This document shows positions 9,181 to 18,358 of a stretch of DNA of 64,000 nt, one piece after another. The position numbers were made by a program, and so were the translations under genes. Numbering within the stretch: position 1 is the first letter of the stretch; each line of letters starts with the position of its first letter. The DNA is from Romanomermis culicivorax (Eukaryota; Nematoda; Enoplea; Mermithida; Mermithidae). The notes beneath the pieces were generated by a model. The model saw only the letters and a list, made by a program, of their open reading frames with translations, was not told the origin of the DNA and searched no databases. The stretch lies in contig CAWUHX010000035.1 in the NCBI GenBank assembly GCA_963922205.1, positions 1,364,001-1,428,000 on the forward strand. The letters are read 5' to 3'.

Positions 9181-9344
9181 AAAATTATGCTAACAATGTA
9201 AGTTTTCAATTTCAATCAAACATCCAAAATAGCAATTTCAGTGCTCAATCCCACTGAATGAACAGACAAAGTTAAGAATTTCTAGTATATTATTTGATGG
9301 AACTTTGCTCACATTCAGCCTGAATAAGAGCAGTTAATATTATG

Positions 9345-9530
9345 CTCATTGACTCAGAATGAACTGCTGCGAAAGTTTTGCATTTTCAGCCCCTAAAATG
9401 TGTAAAATCAAAGTAATTTAGCTTTTGGTCACCCCAAAAACTTGTGCCAATCAGTAAAAATGCTAAAAAAATTGTGCTACTCTAAATTTTGTTCGAAAAC
9501 CATGTTTTGGCACTAAAAGCCCTGGTCAAG
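9345..9530 (-). repeat. Degenerate MITE-C end
   Basis: Resembles the 3' part of the reverse-orientation MITE-C copy (45040-45208): TCATTGACTC…TTTTGCATTTT…CCAATCA…CATGTTTTGGCAC, ending CCCTG. Its other end is not clear. Confidence 0.5.
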
Positions 9531-10900
9531 ACCTGAAAATTTTACCAGTGTCATCCTTTAGTCGAATCATTAGGCAATTTAGGTATTTTTGATTGTTTTT
9601 TCGCTGCTTTTTGTTAATGCTAATTTTGTTTGGTTCATACATTCTTGTATAATCTGGCCTAAAACTAACATGATGGGTTTTTCACTATTTCTTGGTGAAT
9701 AATTTACTGACTGCAGAAGCACCAGAATGTTCAAACAAACTTGAAAAAGCATAATAAAGCATTATGTGGTATTTTTGATCAAAAACAAAAAAAAATTTGG
9801 GGGGGGCGGAGCATCAATTTGACAATTTCCGCATACAGGTAGTGCTCAGTTTTCTGTGATCCAGATACATTCTGAAATGCTGAGTTGTTGTATGACATGC
9901 CTTGCTGTTACAGAACTTTTCTCGTTGATGCATTTTTTTGAACTTTTGGAGTAGCAGGATTACTTGAGCAGAAGGTCTTTGTGATAAAAGTTAATTCCAG
10001 ATTCTTGTTTTTCAGGTTTATTATATTCACATTATGTTTGTATTTCAAATTTTATCGTGAGCTCATGACGAATTGGATATCTTGTTCAATACAGAGCAAA
10101 GTCAGCATCATTTCGGATAGAAAAATGTAAACAAATAGGTAATAAGTCTCGAAAATAGAGTATTGTTTTTAGTCCATTCATTAAGTATTTGAATCCTCCC
10201 CAAAAACTGCCAAAAAGACAGGAAAAAAGAAAGCAGGGAAGGCTGTGAACTGCAAAAGTTCTTGCTTTCTAGTTGACATTGATCATTCCAGTTATTTTAT
10301 TAATTGCTTGTTTTCAGTTCAAGTTCAATTCAGTTGCCTGGATCAAATTTACTAAAATCGAATTTTTTTATCTGACGTTTAACTTATTTTTTATTGTTAG
10401 CAGACCAAAACATCATCACATTTTCCCAGCCTGGTAATAAGTTTGTGAAGAAAAAGAAAATCATATTCCTCCTCTAGTATTCTGTTATTAGATGAGTGCA
10501 TTCTTAATCAGATCAGTTTATTTTTTCTTGTTTACAGATAGGCTTCTGACGCTTGGAACTGAGGAAATTGCGATGATCAAGTTCATGAATATATAATTTA
10601 GAAGTAAGTGTTGATTGAATTTAAAATTTTTTTTCAGGCAGCCATGTTGAACAGAATATAATTCAAAATCATAAAAGACAATTACATATCCTGTGATGAG
10701 ATAGAGGTATTTTCAAATTGTGTTTGTGTCTGTATCTTTATGACTATTTGATTGATTTTATATTTCAGTTGACTGATAATTGTATGAAAAATCCAGGGCT
10801 CCATATGAAATTGTGGAAGTTCCAAAATGTTAAAGATAGGTGATATCTTTTTTAGCCATCTACATATTCATGTTCTTTATAATCTTTGTTTTTTATTATG
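9531..10900. other. AT-rich interior of the 5.2 kb transposon, nothing recognised
   Basis: No ORF above background, no clear inverted or tandem repeats apart from homopolymer runs. Presumably remnant interior of the element at 6081-11292. Confidence 0.4.
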
Positions 10901-11292
10901 GCAAGTATGGTGTTTTTTTATTAATAAATTTGGCCATCACATTGTTTCGTACAGTAACACACATGGTATGAGAAGGTATTAGTAAGGTACAACATGAGGT
11001 TGACATAAGCATGGGTAATGTACCACATAAGTCATTCGGTACTGACAAGGCATGCATAAGGTAATATGTAAGGTACCCAGGTTCCCTCTCTGTATTCACC
11101 CATACAAATAAGGTAATGCATATGGTCATAGTTGGAACAAGTTAGGTCACGTATAAGCATTCATAAGAACTGGTGAAGTAAAAGATAAGCATTGATAAAA
11201 TAATACATAAGATTTGTGTATACCATTATCTTTACCTTATCTAGTATGTGACAGGTATCTTCCCTATTCTTATCGGTAGCCTTTACCCTGGG

Positions 11293-11378
11293 AACCTGTT
11301 ACTAAAATTTGAAGCGAAGTTACTCGGATCACTTTGAGCATTGCTCGGTAATGTTACATAAAACTGTGAAAAATCCAT
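11293..11378 (-). pseudogene. Penton-type minor capsid protein of P1, N-terminal part
   Basis: The ATG at 11378 opens 28 codons with the Y-V-T-L-P-S-N-A start typical of Polinton pentons, then runs into the 5.2 kb transposon at 11292. The frame resumes at 6080. TATAAAAG at 11410-11417 lies 39 nt upstream, overlapping the end of the protease gene. Confidence 0.75.
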
Positions 11379-11409
11379 TTTTTCAATATATCATTAGGGT
11401 AGAAACTAA

Positions 11410-11417
11410 CTTTTATA
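11410..11417 (-). promoter_or_regulatory. TATA box (TATAAAAG) of the penton gene
   Basis: The minus strand reads ATATAAAAGTTAG, 39 nt before the penton ATG (11378). It overlaps the last codons of the protease gene. Confidence 0.6.
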
Positions 11418-11907
11418 TTCTGTTGAGCTGGTCAAATAAAAATGCATCATCATATATGGGAGTATTTATTCTAAAGAGACTGTTGATGAAGCCAGTAACC
11501 AATTGATCAGCATAGCTTTGTTCCAAACTATTAGAAATATCCCTCATTCTTATACCTCTGACTATCCACATGAGAAAGTATACACATAACTGACCACATG
11601 TAGCAGTCAAATACTGTTGAACACATTTGGTATTGCACTTGTAAGAAGTATATATAGTCTTGATGTAATTCCTAAGCTGTTGAGGTGGTTCAAGGCCGTA
11701 ACTGTCAAAATAACAACATGCATGTTTTTTATCAACAAACAGGGCTACCCAGTGTGAACCAGGTTCATCCTGCTTGTCTAGATTTACAACCAATGCTGCA
11801 GGTACAGTGTCAAGAGGTGGTAAACAGTCTATAGGGAATACCCCATTGAAGATTTGTCTGAGAGCTTGATCTCTATTGATCAAGATGTAGAATCCAGAGG
11901 TATTCAT
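11413..11907 (-). CDS. Adenain-like cysteine protease of P1, intact
   Basis: A 164-residue ORF with the catalytic layout of adenovirus-type (C5 family) maturation proteases: G-S-H-W-V-A-L with His52, Y-F-D-S-Y-G-L with Asp68, a Gln at 97/98 and Cys104 in T-C-G-Q-L-C-V-Y-F-L. In viruses with this fold the enzyme cleaves capsid precursors during virion maturation. The ATG overlaps the major capsid stop region by 4 nt (ATGA), so the two were probably read from one transcript. No stop or missing catalytic residue is visible, unlike most P1 genes. Confidence 0.85.
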   Translation of the reverse strand: MNTSGFYILINRDQALRQIFNGVFPIDCLPPLDTVPAALVVNLDKQDEPGSHWVALFVDKKHACCYFDSYGLEPPQQLRNYIKTIYTSYKCNTKCVQQYLTATCGQLCVYFLMWIVRGIRMRDISNSLEQSYADQLVTGFINSLFRINTPIYDDAFLFDQLNRI

Positions 11908-13207
11908 GCAGTATAGTCATTAAAGACATGTCTATTTTTATCCATCAATATCAAATTGTCAAATTCTGCATAAAAAATAACTTCTTTACCTATGTCAGGT
12001 ATCTTATCAGCAAACGTCAATTCTATACTTGTGGAACAATCTCTAATCAAGTCCCAATCTCCACTATCATCTTCATCAGGTGTAAAATCGAAGGAAAAGT
12101 AGCACTGTCCATTTTTAAAATTAAATCTGCTAATGCCATTCCCTTCGTTATCTTTAGCCATGTCTAGAGTTTCAAAGAGCTGATCATAGGCTCAAATATA
12201 TTTGTTGTTGGCAAAATCAAGTCTTAGTGGAGTCCCTGGAAAAGCTTGACCACCAGAGACAACCTTGACTTCGCTTATACTGTAACATTTAAAATTAAAT
12301 GGAGATTTTTTTATTTCTCCATGATATGCATCCGCATCGACACATGCTATAATCATCCTACGTGGCAACTGACCAGTGAATAGAGTATTTTGAGGTGTAG
12401 ATTGCGTTGTACTAGCAATATGAAGGTTCACCATTTGGACTCTTCTGATTGGGTAATTGACTGACATTTTTAACATTGCTTTTTCCAGAGCCAATCCAAC
12501 ACTGTCGAGAACTTCAACTTTCGTGATGAAGAGTTTCATCTGGGAAACTTCCAATTTTGCATTTTCTACATCACCAGCTGGACACTGTAATACAAATGGA
12601 TTACTATTGCATATCAATTCCAGTTTGAGCTCAGTATTGCTGAGTAAATATCGATCTTGCATTAGAAGATCCAAATGAAGAGGAGCTGTTATTTCAACTG
12701 CTTGACCATTTTCAAAGTACTTTGCCCTGTCTTTAAAACCCTGGCAATCAGCAGTATCTATTTTAGGACCAGCTTCCATTGTATACAAAGAAGACTGTAA
12801 GTGACTATTTTTAGCATCAAAACCAAAATTTAAATCAGTTTCAAAGAATGCTCTGTAGGCATACTTATCCCGACTATCATGAATGAGATGACCATTCAGG
12901 AAGAGCTTCACTTGTCTAAAAAATGCTTTACCAAATAGTCACTTACAGTCTTCTTTACTGGTGCAGCTCCACCAGCAGGAACAATGTAAGTCATTTTCAA
13001 GGTCATGTACAGATAATTTTTGCTAAGCTGAATCATGTGAGGATCTGGAGATATATGAAATTTGTACGGACCATCATTTGTGATAGGATTTATGAGGTTA
13101 ACTTCATCCCAGTAGCCTCGTTTAATTACTACTTGTGTGGGAAGTACAGTGAAAAAGTCCAATTCAGACTTCGTAATAATACTAGAAATTGTATCAATTA
13201 GAGCCAT
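11904..13207 (-). pseudogene. Major capsid protein (double jelly roll) of P1
   Basis: Reading starts at the inner ATG at 13207 (M-A-L-I-D), preceded by TATAAAAG at 13250-13257. The N-terminus has K-S-E-L-D-x-F and P-T-Q, the middle G-Q-L-P-R-R and V-D-A-D-A-Y-H-G…S-P-F-N-F, and the C-terminus N-G-I-S-R and F-D-F-T-P, all features of Polinton major capsid proteins. About 434 codons. It is broken by a frameshift at 12908-12911 and an in-frame TGA at 12192-12194; the C-terminal 85 codons (11904-12161) are the same frame beyond that stop, not a separate gene. The capsid, protease, ATPase and penton together make the virion module. Confidence 0.8.
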
Positions 13208-13616
13208 GTTTCTTTCTCTTTTTCTTTGAGAATATATCATTTTTCTCAACTTTTATACCTTTTGGTCTCATGCCCAGGCCTCTTCCAGTCTGCAAGGCAT
13301 CACTGGTGCTGTGGGCCAACTTGAAGAGTGCTGCTCAGCCATGTTCTTCTAGAGATTGTCTAATAGATGAACCTTCAGCTAAATCTCCAGCAATATGTGC
13401 ACCTGTGGATAGTGCTTGCTTACCAATATGACCAGCAGATGACTTAATAACAGGAATGGCCATTCTGAATAAAGATCTAAAGAAGCTTCCTAGACCTCCT
13501 CCACGCTGATAGGGAGTGCCTTTGAAGCCTTTGGAACCATAGCCAGTTTATTCAGCTTGTTCAGTGTAGTACTGAAGCCAAGTTGCATAATCTTCCAGAT
13601 TAAAGTATTGTCTCAT
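13194..13616 (-). pseudogene. Minor structural protein of P1 with G-x-P-Y-Q-R-G-G-G-L-G-S motif
   Basis: From the ATG at 13616 a 141-codon frame runs to the TGA at 13194, overlapping the capsid start by 14 nt. Tyr-rich N-terminus, then K-G-T-P-Y-Q-R-G-G-G-L-G-S-F-F and a hydrophobic helix, then Lys-rich C-terminus. This pattern is typical of a conserved Polinton minor virion protein upstream of the capsid gene. Two in-frame stops, a TAA near 13554 and a TGA near 13338, make it a pseudogene. TATAAAAG lies at 13650-13657. Confidence 0.6.
13250..13257 (-). promoter_or_regulatory. TATA box (TATAAAAG) of the major capsid gene
   Basis: The minus strand reads GGTATAAAAGTTGAG, 50 nt before the capsid ATG at 13207. 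Confidence 0.65.
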
Positions 13617-13649
13617 CTTTATAAGTTTACAAAATGCTGTAAATTACAA

Positions 13650-13657
13650 CTTTTATA
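13650..13657 (-). promoter_or_regulatory. TATA box (TATAAAAG) of the minor structural gene
   Basis: The minus strand reads GTATAAAAGTTGTAA, 41 nt before the ATG at 13616. It overlaps the stop of the upstream 218-aa gene. Confidence 0.65.
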
Positions 13658-14309
13658 CTTTTCCAAATTCTAACCATCTAGACCTTGGTGTAATGCTTTT
13701 GGGTGCCTTAATTTTTTTACCATCTACAGGGCCACTGATGGAAGCAAATGTTTCATCACTTTCACTTCGGACATTTAACCTGGACTTATTTACAAAAAGA
13801 TCTTGAGGCACATTCTCCTTTAAGAGGTTCTTTACAAACAATTCTGACCCTATTGCTTGCTGACGCCTGGGACCAACTCTCCCCACATCAGAAATCAAAT
13901 CAACAATCTTGGTTCCACTTATTTTGGTGCCTTTCAGAATCATTTCTCCTTTATCAGGCCACTCCATGCATGGATTATCTCTAGCATAATCATATAACAT
14001 TTTAGCCTGATGATGCCACTTTTTTGGTGCAATTTTCATAGTTTTTTCATACAGCACATCTTTTCTCGGGGTAATAATGACAGGACTTTCAGCAGTGTCT
14101 GGCTTTACTTGCTTAGGTGTTATTTCTTCCAGATCAGGAATGAGGTGTTCTGCAACAAGTTCACTAATAGTCAACTCATAAGGCCTAGTTTGATCCTGCA
14201 TAGCCTGCCTATATCTGTGCAACACTTGATTGTATAAGATTATCTTCTTGTATGAGGGCAAGGACTTGTTAGTTAAAATATCCTTCATTTCTTTATCCAG
14301 AGCAGTCAT
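13653..14309 (-). CDS. Conserved Polinton protein, 218 aa, intact in P1
   Basis: An intact ORF with an N-terminal helical region, a middle segment A-K-M-L-Y-D-Y-A…W-x-x-K-G-E-M, then G-T-K-I-S-G-T-K-I-V-D-L-I, and a C-terminal R-S-R-W-L-E-F tail. A homologue in P2 (26384-27184) aligns in the same order (G-E-V-L-I-D-G…G-S-H-I-I-D-L-L), so it is a genuine element gene. Its place in the structural cluster between the ATPase side and the capsid suggests a virion role; the function is not known to me. Confidence 0.7.
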   Translation of the reverse strand: MTALDKEMKDILTNKSLPSYKKIILYNQVLHRYRQAMQDQTRPYELTISELVAEHLIPDLEEITPKQVKPDTAESPVIITPRKDVLYEKTMKIAPKKWHHQAKMLYDYARDNPCMEWPDKGEMILKGTKISGTKIVDLISDVGRVGPRRQQAIGSELFVKNLLKENVPQDLFVNKSRLNVRSESDETFASISGPVDGKKIKAPKSITPRSRWLEFGKV

Positions 14310-14373
14310 TACATTAGCTGGTCTTCCCTATGACCAATGTCATGTGGTACAAGAATCATTTTATTTGAATGCA

Positions 14374-14718
14374 TCATTTTTTTATAATTGCATCAGCTAG
14401 TAATTGTCCAGCTATTCCTAAAATTGGTGCCAATAATACAGGCAAAAATCCACTTTTTTGTTCTAGAATGTCTCGTCTTTTGCTGAGACTTGTTTTCTCA
14501 TCTGCTAATACTCGTAAATGTCCCTTGTGGGAACTTAATTTATTCAATGTATTTCTGTCAACTTTTATATTGCCTTCCAGAAAGTTGAGTATACATTCAC
14601 ACAAACAAAGTATCAGTTCTCCATCAGCAGTGCTAATAATAGCTTTACGTTGCTTGGGTTTAGCCTTAGCTAGTACCCTGATGTAACCAATATTATGTCT
14701 AAGATGATCACAAGGCAT
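14374..14718 (-). CDS. Small conserved Polinton protein with hydrophobic C-terminus, 114 aa
   Basis: The start is set to the ATG at 14718 because CATAAAAGTTG (14747-14754) lies 36 nt upstream; the open frame continues to 14838 but that extension has no support. The basic N-terminal half contains K-x-K-P-K-Q-R-K-A-I, then a Cys-rich helix, then a C-terminal membrane segment F-L-P-V-L-L-A-P-I-L-G-I-A-G. P2 has a homologue at 27162-27502 with the same ending F-L-P-L-V-L-P-A-L-L. Probably a virion or membrane-active protein (inference). Confidence 0.65.
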   Translation of the reverse strand: MPCDHLRHNIGYIRVLAKAKPKQRKAIISTADGELILCLCECILNFLEGNIKVDRNTLNKLSSHKGHLRVLADEKTSLSKRRDILEQKSGFLPVLLAPILGIAGQLLADAIIKK

Positions 14719-14746
14719 TTTGACTTTACAACTGAAGAATATACAA

Positions 14747-14754
14747 CTTTTATG
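14747..14754 (-). promoter_or_regulatory. TATA-like box (CATAAAAG)
   Basis: The minus strand reads GCATAAAAGTTGTAT, 36 nt before the ATG at 14718. One base differs from the TATAAAAGTT of its neighbours. Confidence 0.5.
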
Positions 14755-14834
14755 CTTTTGGCACATATATTGTGGAAAATTTTGAGAAAATATCAGCTCT
14801 GAGTCTAAGTTTATTGGGTGTTGTTTGAGGAAGA

Positions 14835-15366
14835 TCAATAATTATAACTGTATGGTTCAAATGTGGCATCTTCAAAAGACTCCAGAAAGTACCTTATTTT
14901 ATCAAGAAACAACTGTCTTGCCAAAGTTTTTACTTGAAGTCTATCTGCAGGATTCTTCATCAAAATGAGGTACTCTGCATTTATTCTAGATGTTCTTAGA
15001 CCATTGAAGAAAACATTTTGCACAATGTGTATCACAGACACATTCATGTGATGACATCCATGAGTAAAAAGAATGTCCAGGTGCTTATTTTTTGCCATTT
15101 CCTGCATCAGATCATCTAGTATAACCAGCTGGGGTACAGGACTGAGCTCTCTAATCAAGTTCATGTCAGGTAACCCCTGATAGAAGTTGACCCTGCCAGA
15201 CAAGTCATTGTAGACTGGCTGCTTCTCACTAAAGAACCAGTGAATATGTTCAGGAACTGGTTCAATCAAGTACTTCACATCTAGTACTAAATTCTTTACA
15301 AAGGTTTTTTTACCAGCTTTTGTAGGGCCAGCAACATGTAAAGGGGTGATTAAATTTTACAGCCAT
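14835..15366 (-). pseudogene. Genome-packaging ATPase (FtsK/HerA-A32 type) of P1
   Basis: From the ATG at 15366, after a one-base frameshift near 15335, the frame shows a Walker A loop G-P-T-K-A-G-K-K-T-F (about 15330-15302), Walker B L-V-I-L-D-D-L (about 15130) and a C-terminal A-R-Q-L-F-L…F-E-D-A-T-F-E-P-Y segment typical of Polinton ATPases. These motors pump the genome into preformed capsids. The residue after the P-loop Lys is Lys instead of Ser/Thr, so the motif is damaged as well as frameshifted. About 177 codons, slightly short of the family. Confidence 0.75.
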
Positions 15367-15509
15367 GTTTTTTTTCTTCTATAGATTCTCAACCTTTACA
15401 ACATGCAACATGCTGGATATACCAGTAATTGTGCTTTATTTGTTTTTCTCTTAATTTTTTTCTTGTTTTTTATTTTTCATTACAATATTTAATTACACTT
15501 ATCACAATA

Positions 15510-15841
15510 TTAATAGGGTATATATATACCTCCATCATTGTATTTTTGCATGGCTTCTAGACTCAGATTCATCCAGATCTCAACAAAAGGGGTCCAGCAC
15601 TGCGGGTTTTCATCAAACCCTCTAGTGCCTTGGCAAAATGCCAAAACCCTGTCAATTTTCTCTTACCCATATGATGATCCAGTTCATTGGCCACTTTAAC
15701 CAAAATCTTCCATTCACGCTAGTAGCCATCATTTATTCGATCCCAAAAATATGAGCCATATATGGCCACATATTTTTTAGTTTAAGGTCTTTTGAGAAAA
15801 GTGCCCATACTCAGTGCAACATTTAAAAAAATACCCTCCAT
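15510..15841 (-). pseudogene. Unrecognised Polinton gene, broken
   Basis: From the ATG at 15841 one frame gives a protein rich in aromatic residues (I-Y-G-S-Y-F-W-D-R-I-N-D-G-Y) with in-frame TAA and TAG. After a frameshift near 15660 a second frame continues smoothly (Q-G-T-R-G-F-D-E-N-P, then W-T-P-F-V-E-I-W) to a TAA at 15510-15512. The two frames abut, and the composition changes exactly at the break, so I read them as one decayed gene of ~110 codons. TATATAAGTTG sits 72 nt upstream (15904-15913). No family recognised. Confidence 0.45.
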
Positions 15842-15903
15842 TTTGAAAAGTGACTAAACAGTAGAAGGTAAAGTTTGAAGACTGAAAGCTACAGAGAATT
15901 TAC

Positions 15904-15913
15904 AACTTATATA
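15904..15913 (-). promoter_or_regulatory. TATA-like box (TATATAAGTTG)
   Basis: Related to the TATAAAAGTTG boxes of neighbouring P1 genes. It lies 72 nt before the ATG at 15841, further than the others. Confidence 0.35.
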
Positions 15914-16030
15914 CATGAAAAATGTTTTAGAATACTTGCAAATCACTATTTTACTGTAGGCTTGAGGATGAGTGCCTGTCTTTAAGCCAGCTGCTTCTTT
16001 AGTACAGCGGTGCCAGCTTCCTGCAATGCC

Positions 16031-16222
16031 CTATTGTATTCTAGACATTTTTGGGCACATTTCAATAGTAAAGAATGTTTTGCCCTGAGACAACTGGAAA
16101 CACTCCCATTCAGAGCTGTTCTTTTGACAAAAATAACACAGTTCAATCATTAAGGCATACATGGCTCTCCGTAAGTTTTGAGCACAGAGTTCAATAGGAG
16201 CTTCAACTTTTTTCGACTCCAT
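16031..16222 (-). CDS. Small Cys-rich ORF of P1, 63 aa, unknown
   Basis: An intact short ORF starting M-E-S-K-K with five cysteines (C-A-Q-N, C-Y-F-C, W-E-C-F, M-C-P). The reading continues beyond the stop in frame for ~20 codons, so it could be a truncated longer gene. It lies between the integrase and the gene at 15510-15841 on the same strand. No TATA motif nearby. No family recognised. Confidence 0.35.
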   Translation of the reverse strand: MESKKVEAPIELCAQNLRRAMYALMIELCYFCQKNSSEWECFQLSQGKTFFTIEMCPKMSRIQ

Positions 16223-16333
16223 TCTAGTTAATCAAATGATTAAAATAATTTTGAAGTTGCTTACATACTGAAATATCAGGCACAGGTAAAAATTTTTAGA
16301 CCTGCAAATCATTGTTTAGTTTTCATACTGTAG

Positions 16334-17398
16334 CTATAGTTTTATCAAATCTGTCACCCAACTACTGAATTTATATGGGTGACCCTTCCATTTAACAAAG
16401 TATTCAGTTTTCTCAGCCCTTTTTCTCTTTCATATAATCTTTTCTATAATGCAGACGTCTGTAATCTCATCAATTTTCTGTGATTCTTGCTCATAAAATA
16501 AGCCCAGTACGACTTCTCCCAGCTGATCTTCTACTATATATACAGGAGGATATCTAGCTTTTTGCTCATGGATCACAAAAACGTCATCACTCCAATTGGG
16601 AGTATAACCCTACTCAAACATCTTTTTGACTTTGCTTATGCATACCTTGTCACCAGGGACCAGTTTAAATTGTACACTAGACTTACATTTCCTGAAAAGC
16701 TTTTCAACAATTTCAGGTTTATTCCCATCAGTAACATCAATGGGAGCAAAACCTATGGTCCTATGCCTAGTAGAGTTGTAAGAGCTGAGCAGGTGAGGCA
16801 GAATGTCTAAGTACTTGTATGTATTATTCTGAGTAAAACGACACCACATTCTTTCCTTTAGAGTTCTATTGAACCACTCAACAATGCTAGCCTTAGTTTC
16901 ACTAGCAGTTATGAAAACACTAATGTCAAGTTTCTTTAATAAGGCCAGGAAGGCTTTGTTTGTAAACTGTGTACCAGCATCGGTCTGTATTTTCTGTGGC
17001 TCCCTGCCAGACTTCAAAATTGTTTCAAAGGCATGTAAAATAGATGATGTACTTTTATTTTTCAAGGGTACAGACCATGCAAACTTTGACAAGACATCTA
17101 TACAATTTAAACGAAATTTAAATCCATCATTATGCCTGGTGAGTGAACTGAGGTCTGCAAGATCCATTTGCCACTGTTCATCAATATCAGTAACTAGAAC
17201 ATTATTCCTGGGGTAATGGCGCCTAGCATACTTGTGTATAGTATATGTTGACTGTTTTTGTAACCACTCCTTAACAGAATGCAGAGTGACCCTGGGACTA
17301 CTAGCTTTTGCCTGTCGCAACAGGTTCTGAGTACTACAATACCCTGTACTTGGGTTGAAGTATATGCTTCCAAAGAGCTTGTCCATTTTTTTAAGCAT
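16334..17398 (-). pseudogene. Retroviral-type integrase with chromodomain, P1
   Basis: A single 355-codon frame with the catalytic triad of the RVE fold: Asp79 in Q-W-Q-M-D-L-A-D-L, Asp140 in Q-T-D-A-G-T-Q-F and Glu174 in S-I-V-E-W-F-N-R-T-L. After a TAG at 16607-16609 and a TGA near 16430 the same frame gives a chromodomain: E-K-I-I, then E-Y-F-V-K-W-K-G-H-P and F-S-S-W-V, ending at 16334. Polinton integrases insert the element; chromodomains in related integrases direct target choice by binding histone marks. Without the two stops it would have normal length. TATAAATAAAAGTTTG (17411-17422) precedes the ATG by 24 nt. Confidence 0.85.
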
Positions 17399-17410
17399 GC
17401 TGCTGACAAA

Positions 17411-17422
17411 CTTTTATTTATA
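17411..17422 (-). promoter_or_regulatory. TATA-like box (TATAAATAAAAG) of the integrase gene
   Basis: The minus strand reads TATAAATAAAAGTTTG. It looks like the shared box with a four-base expansion. It overlaps the end of the upstream membrane-protein gene. Confidence 0.45.
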
Positions 17423-17633
17423 CATCTGCAAGATTGAATCTGAGACTTTTTGTGCTAGTTCCTGAATTTTTTGTAAACAGGTTCTCCAAGTATCTCGTTA
17501 ACAATTTCAATAGAATCGGTATTGTTAATACAGCCAAAAGAGCCACACAATACCATATCTCAGTAAAAACTGTTTTCCCATTATGTCTTTCCAGGCAAGC
17601 TAGAAAATGTTCAATAGTGTGGTTTGCATCCAT
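17418..17633 (-). CDS. Small single-pass membrane protein of P1, 71 aa, intact
   Basis: The ATG at 17633 (M-D-A-N-H) is preferred over the longer open frame because TATAAAAGTTGG (17663-17670) is 37 nt upstream. Residues ~25-46 form one hydrophobic membrane span (Y-C-V-A-L-L-A-V-L-T-I-P-I-L-L), followed by a short polar tail. It lies between integrase and PolB. Function unknown; a virion-membrane or egress role would be a guess. Confidence 0.5.
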   Translation of the reverse strand: MDANHTIEHFLACLERHNGKTVFTEIWYCVALLAVLTIPILLKLLTRYLENLFTKNSGTSTKSLRFNLADV

Positions 17634-17662
17634 ATTTTTTTCCACTATAGAGAGCCAGCCAA

Positions 17663-17670
17663 CTTTTATA
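17663..17670 (-). promoter_or_regulatory. TATA box (TATAAAAG) of the membrane-protein gene
   Basis: The minus strand reads GGCTATAAAAGTTGGC, 37 nt before the ATG at 17633. Confidence 0.65.
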
Positions 17671-18254
17671 GCCACCAATACATAAAAAACGACCAATCAA
17701 TTCTCAAAGAGCGCAAGTTTTTGTTTGTTTACCTAAGGTTTATTGATTGAAAACCTTCCTACTATATGAAACATTTTATGTAGATGAAAAGATGGGTGAA
17801 AGTCTCACATAGTTTTCTAATGGTAAGAAAGCAAATAGATAAAATTGAAACAGCTGTGAGGTACAGTATTACAAGCTCAAGTGATTCACATGCTCATTGT
17901 TGTGAATCGAAGCGATGGAATATGCTAGAGGCTTTCATAGTATTGCAGAAACCCTGTCTGTATCTATGATCAAACATCTCAACTGGAAGAAAAAAGTGGG
18001 TTAATGAAAAGGGAGCTGAGAAAATGACTCATAAAGTGACAACTTGTCTAAAGAAAAATGATGTAAGCAAGAAAGTTGTTATATGTGCATTTTGATTCAA
18101 TTTGACTTGAAAGATAGATCAAAAAGTGAGATAAGAAAAAACCAGAAAAAACCAGTTTATTTTCAGCATGAATCATCAGAAAGTGACATTTGATGGAATT
18201 GATCAGTAGGTTTTGCTGTTCCAACTCAGCCTACAGTAATTCTAAAAAGAAGAG
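17671..18254. other. Divergent spacer between membrane-protein gene and PolB
   Basis: AT-rich with no convincing ORF. It separates the minus-strand gene block from plus-strand PolB and so probably holds divergent control sequences; the only recognised ones are the two TATA boxes at its edges. Confidence 0.4.
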
Positions 18255-18262
18255 TATAAAAG
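18255..18262 (+). promoter_or_regulatory. TATA box (TATAAAAG) upstream of PolB
   Basis: AGAGTATAAAAGTGG on the plus strand, 104 nt before the PolB ATG at 18359. The only box of the set on this strand. Confidence 0.55.
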
Positions 18263-18358
18263 TGGAAAGAATTTGAGTAAGCTCATTTGTGATTTCTATC
18301 AACTTGAAGGAAGGTGACCTCTGAAAATCTGTATTAAAATTTTCTGTTATTGATTATT

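Larger units (their letters stand above)
6081..11292. mobile_element. 5.2 kb TIR transposon inserted in the penton gene of P1
   Basis: The element begins CCCAGGGTGAAGG and ends as the inverted copy (…CCTTTACCCTGGG), with the dinucleotide AA on both flanks as the apparent target duplication. Joining the flanks with one AA removed makes the penton frame continuous, proving the boundaries. The subterminal 600 bp on the left (6100-6700) and 350 bp on the right (10950-11290) are full of short ATAAGGT / CATAAG repeats in both orientations. The interior has no recognisable transposase and holds other repeats (7084-9530), so this is a non-autonomous or gutted element. Superfamily not assigned. Confidence 0.75.

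Noticed and set aside
11904-12161. Separate 85-aa gene
   Set aside because: Same frame as the capsid gene beyond one TGA and with capsid C-terminal motifs, so it is the capsid C-terminus.
17784-17969. Small gene between the membrane protein and PolB
   Set aside because: No TATA box, no recognisable composition and no counterpart in P2.
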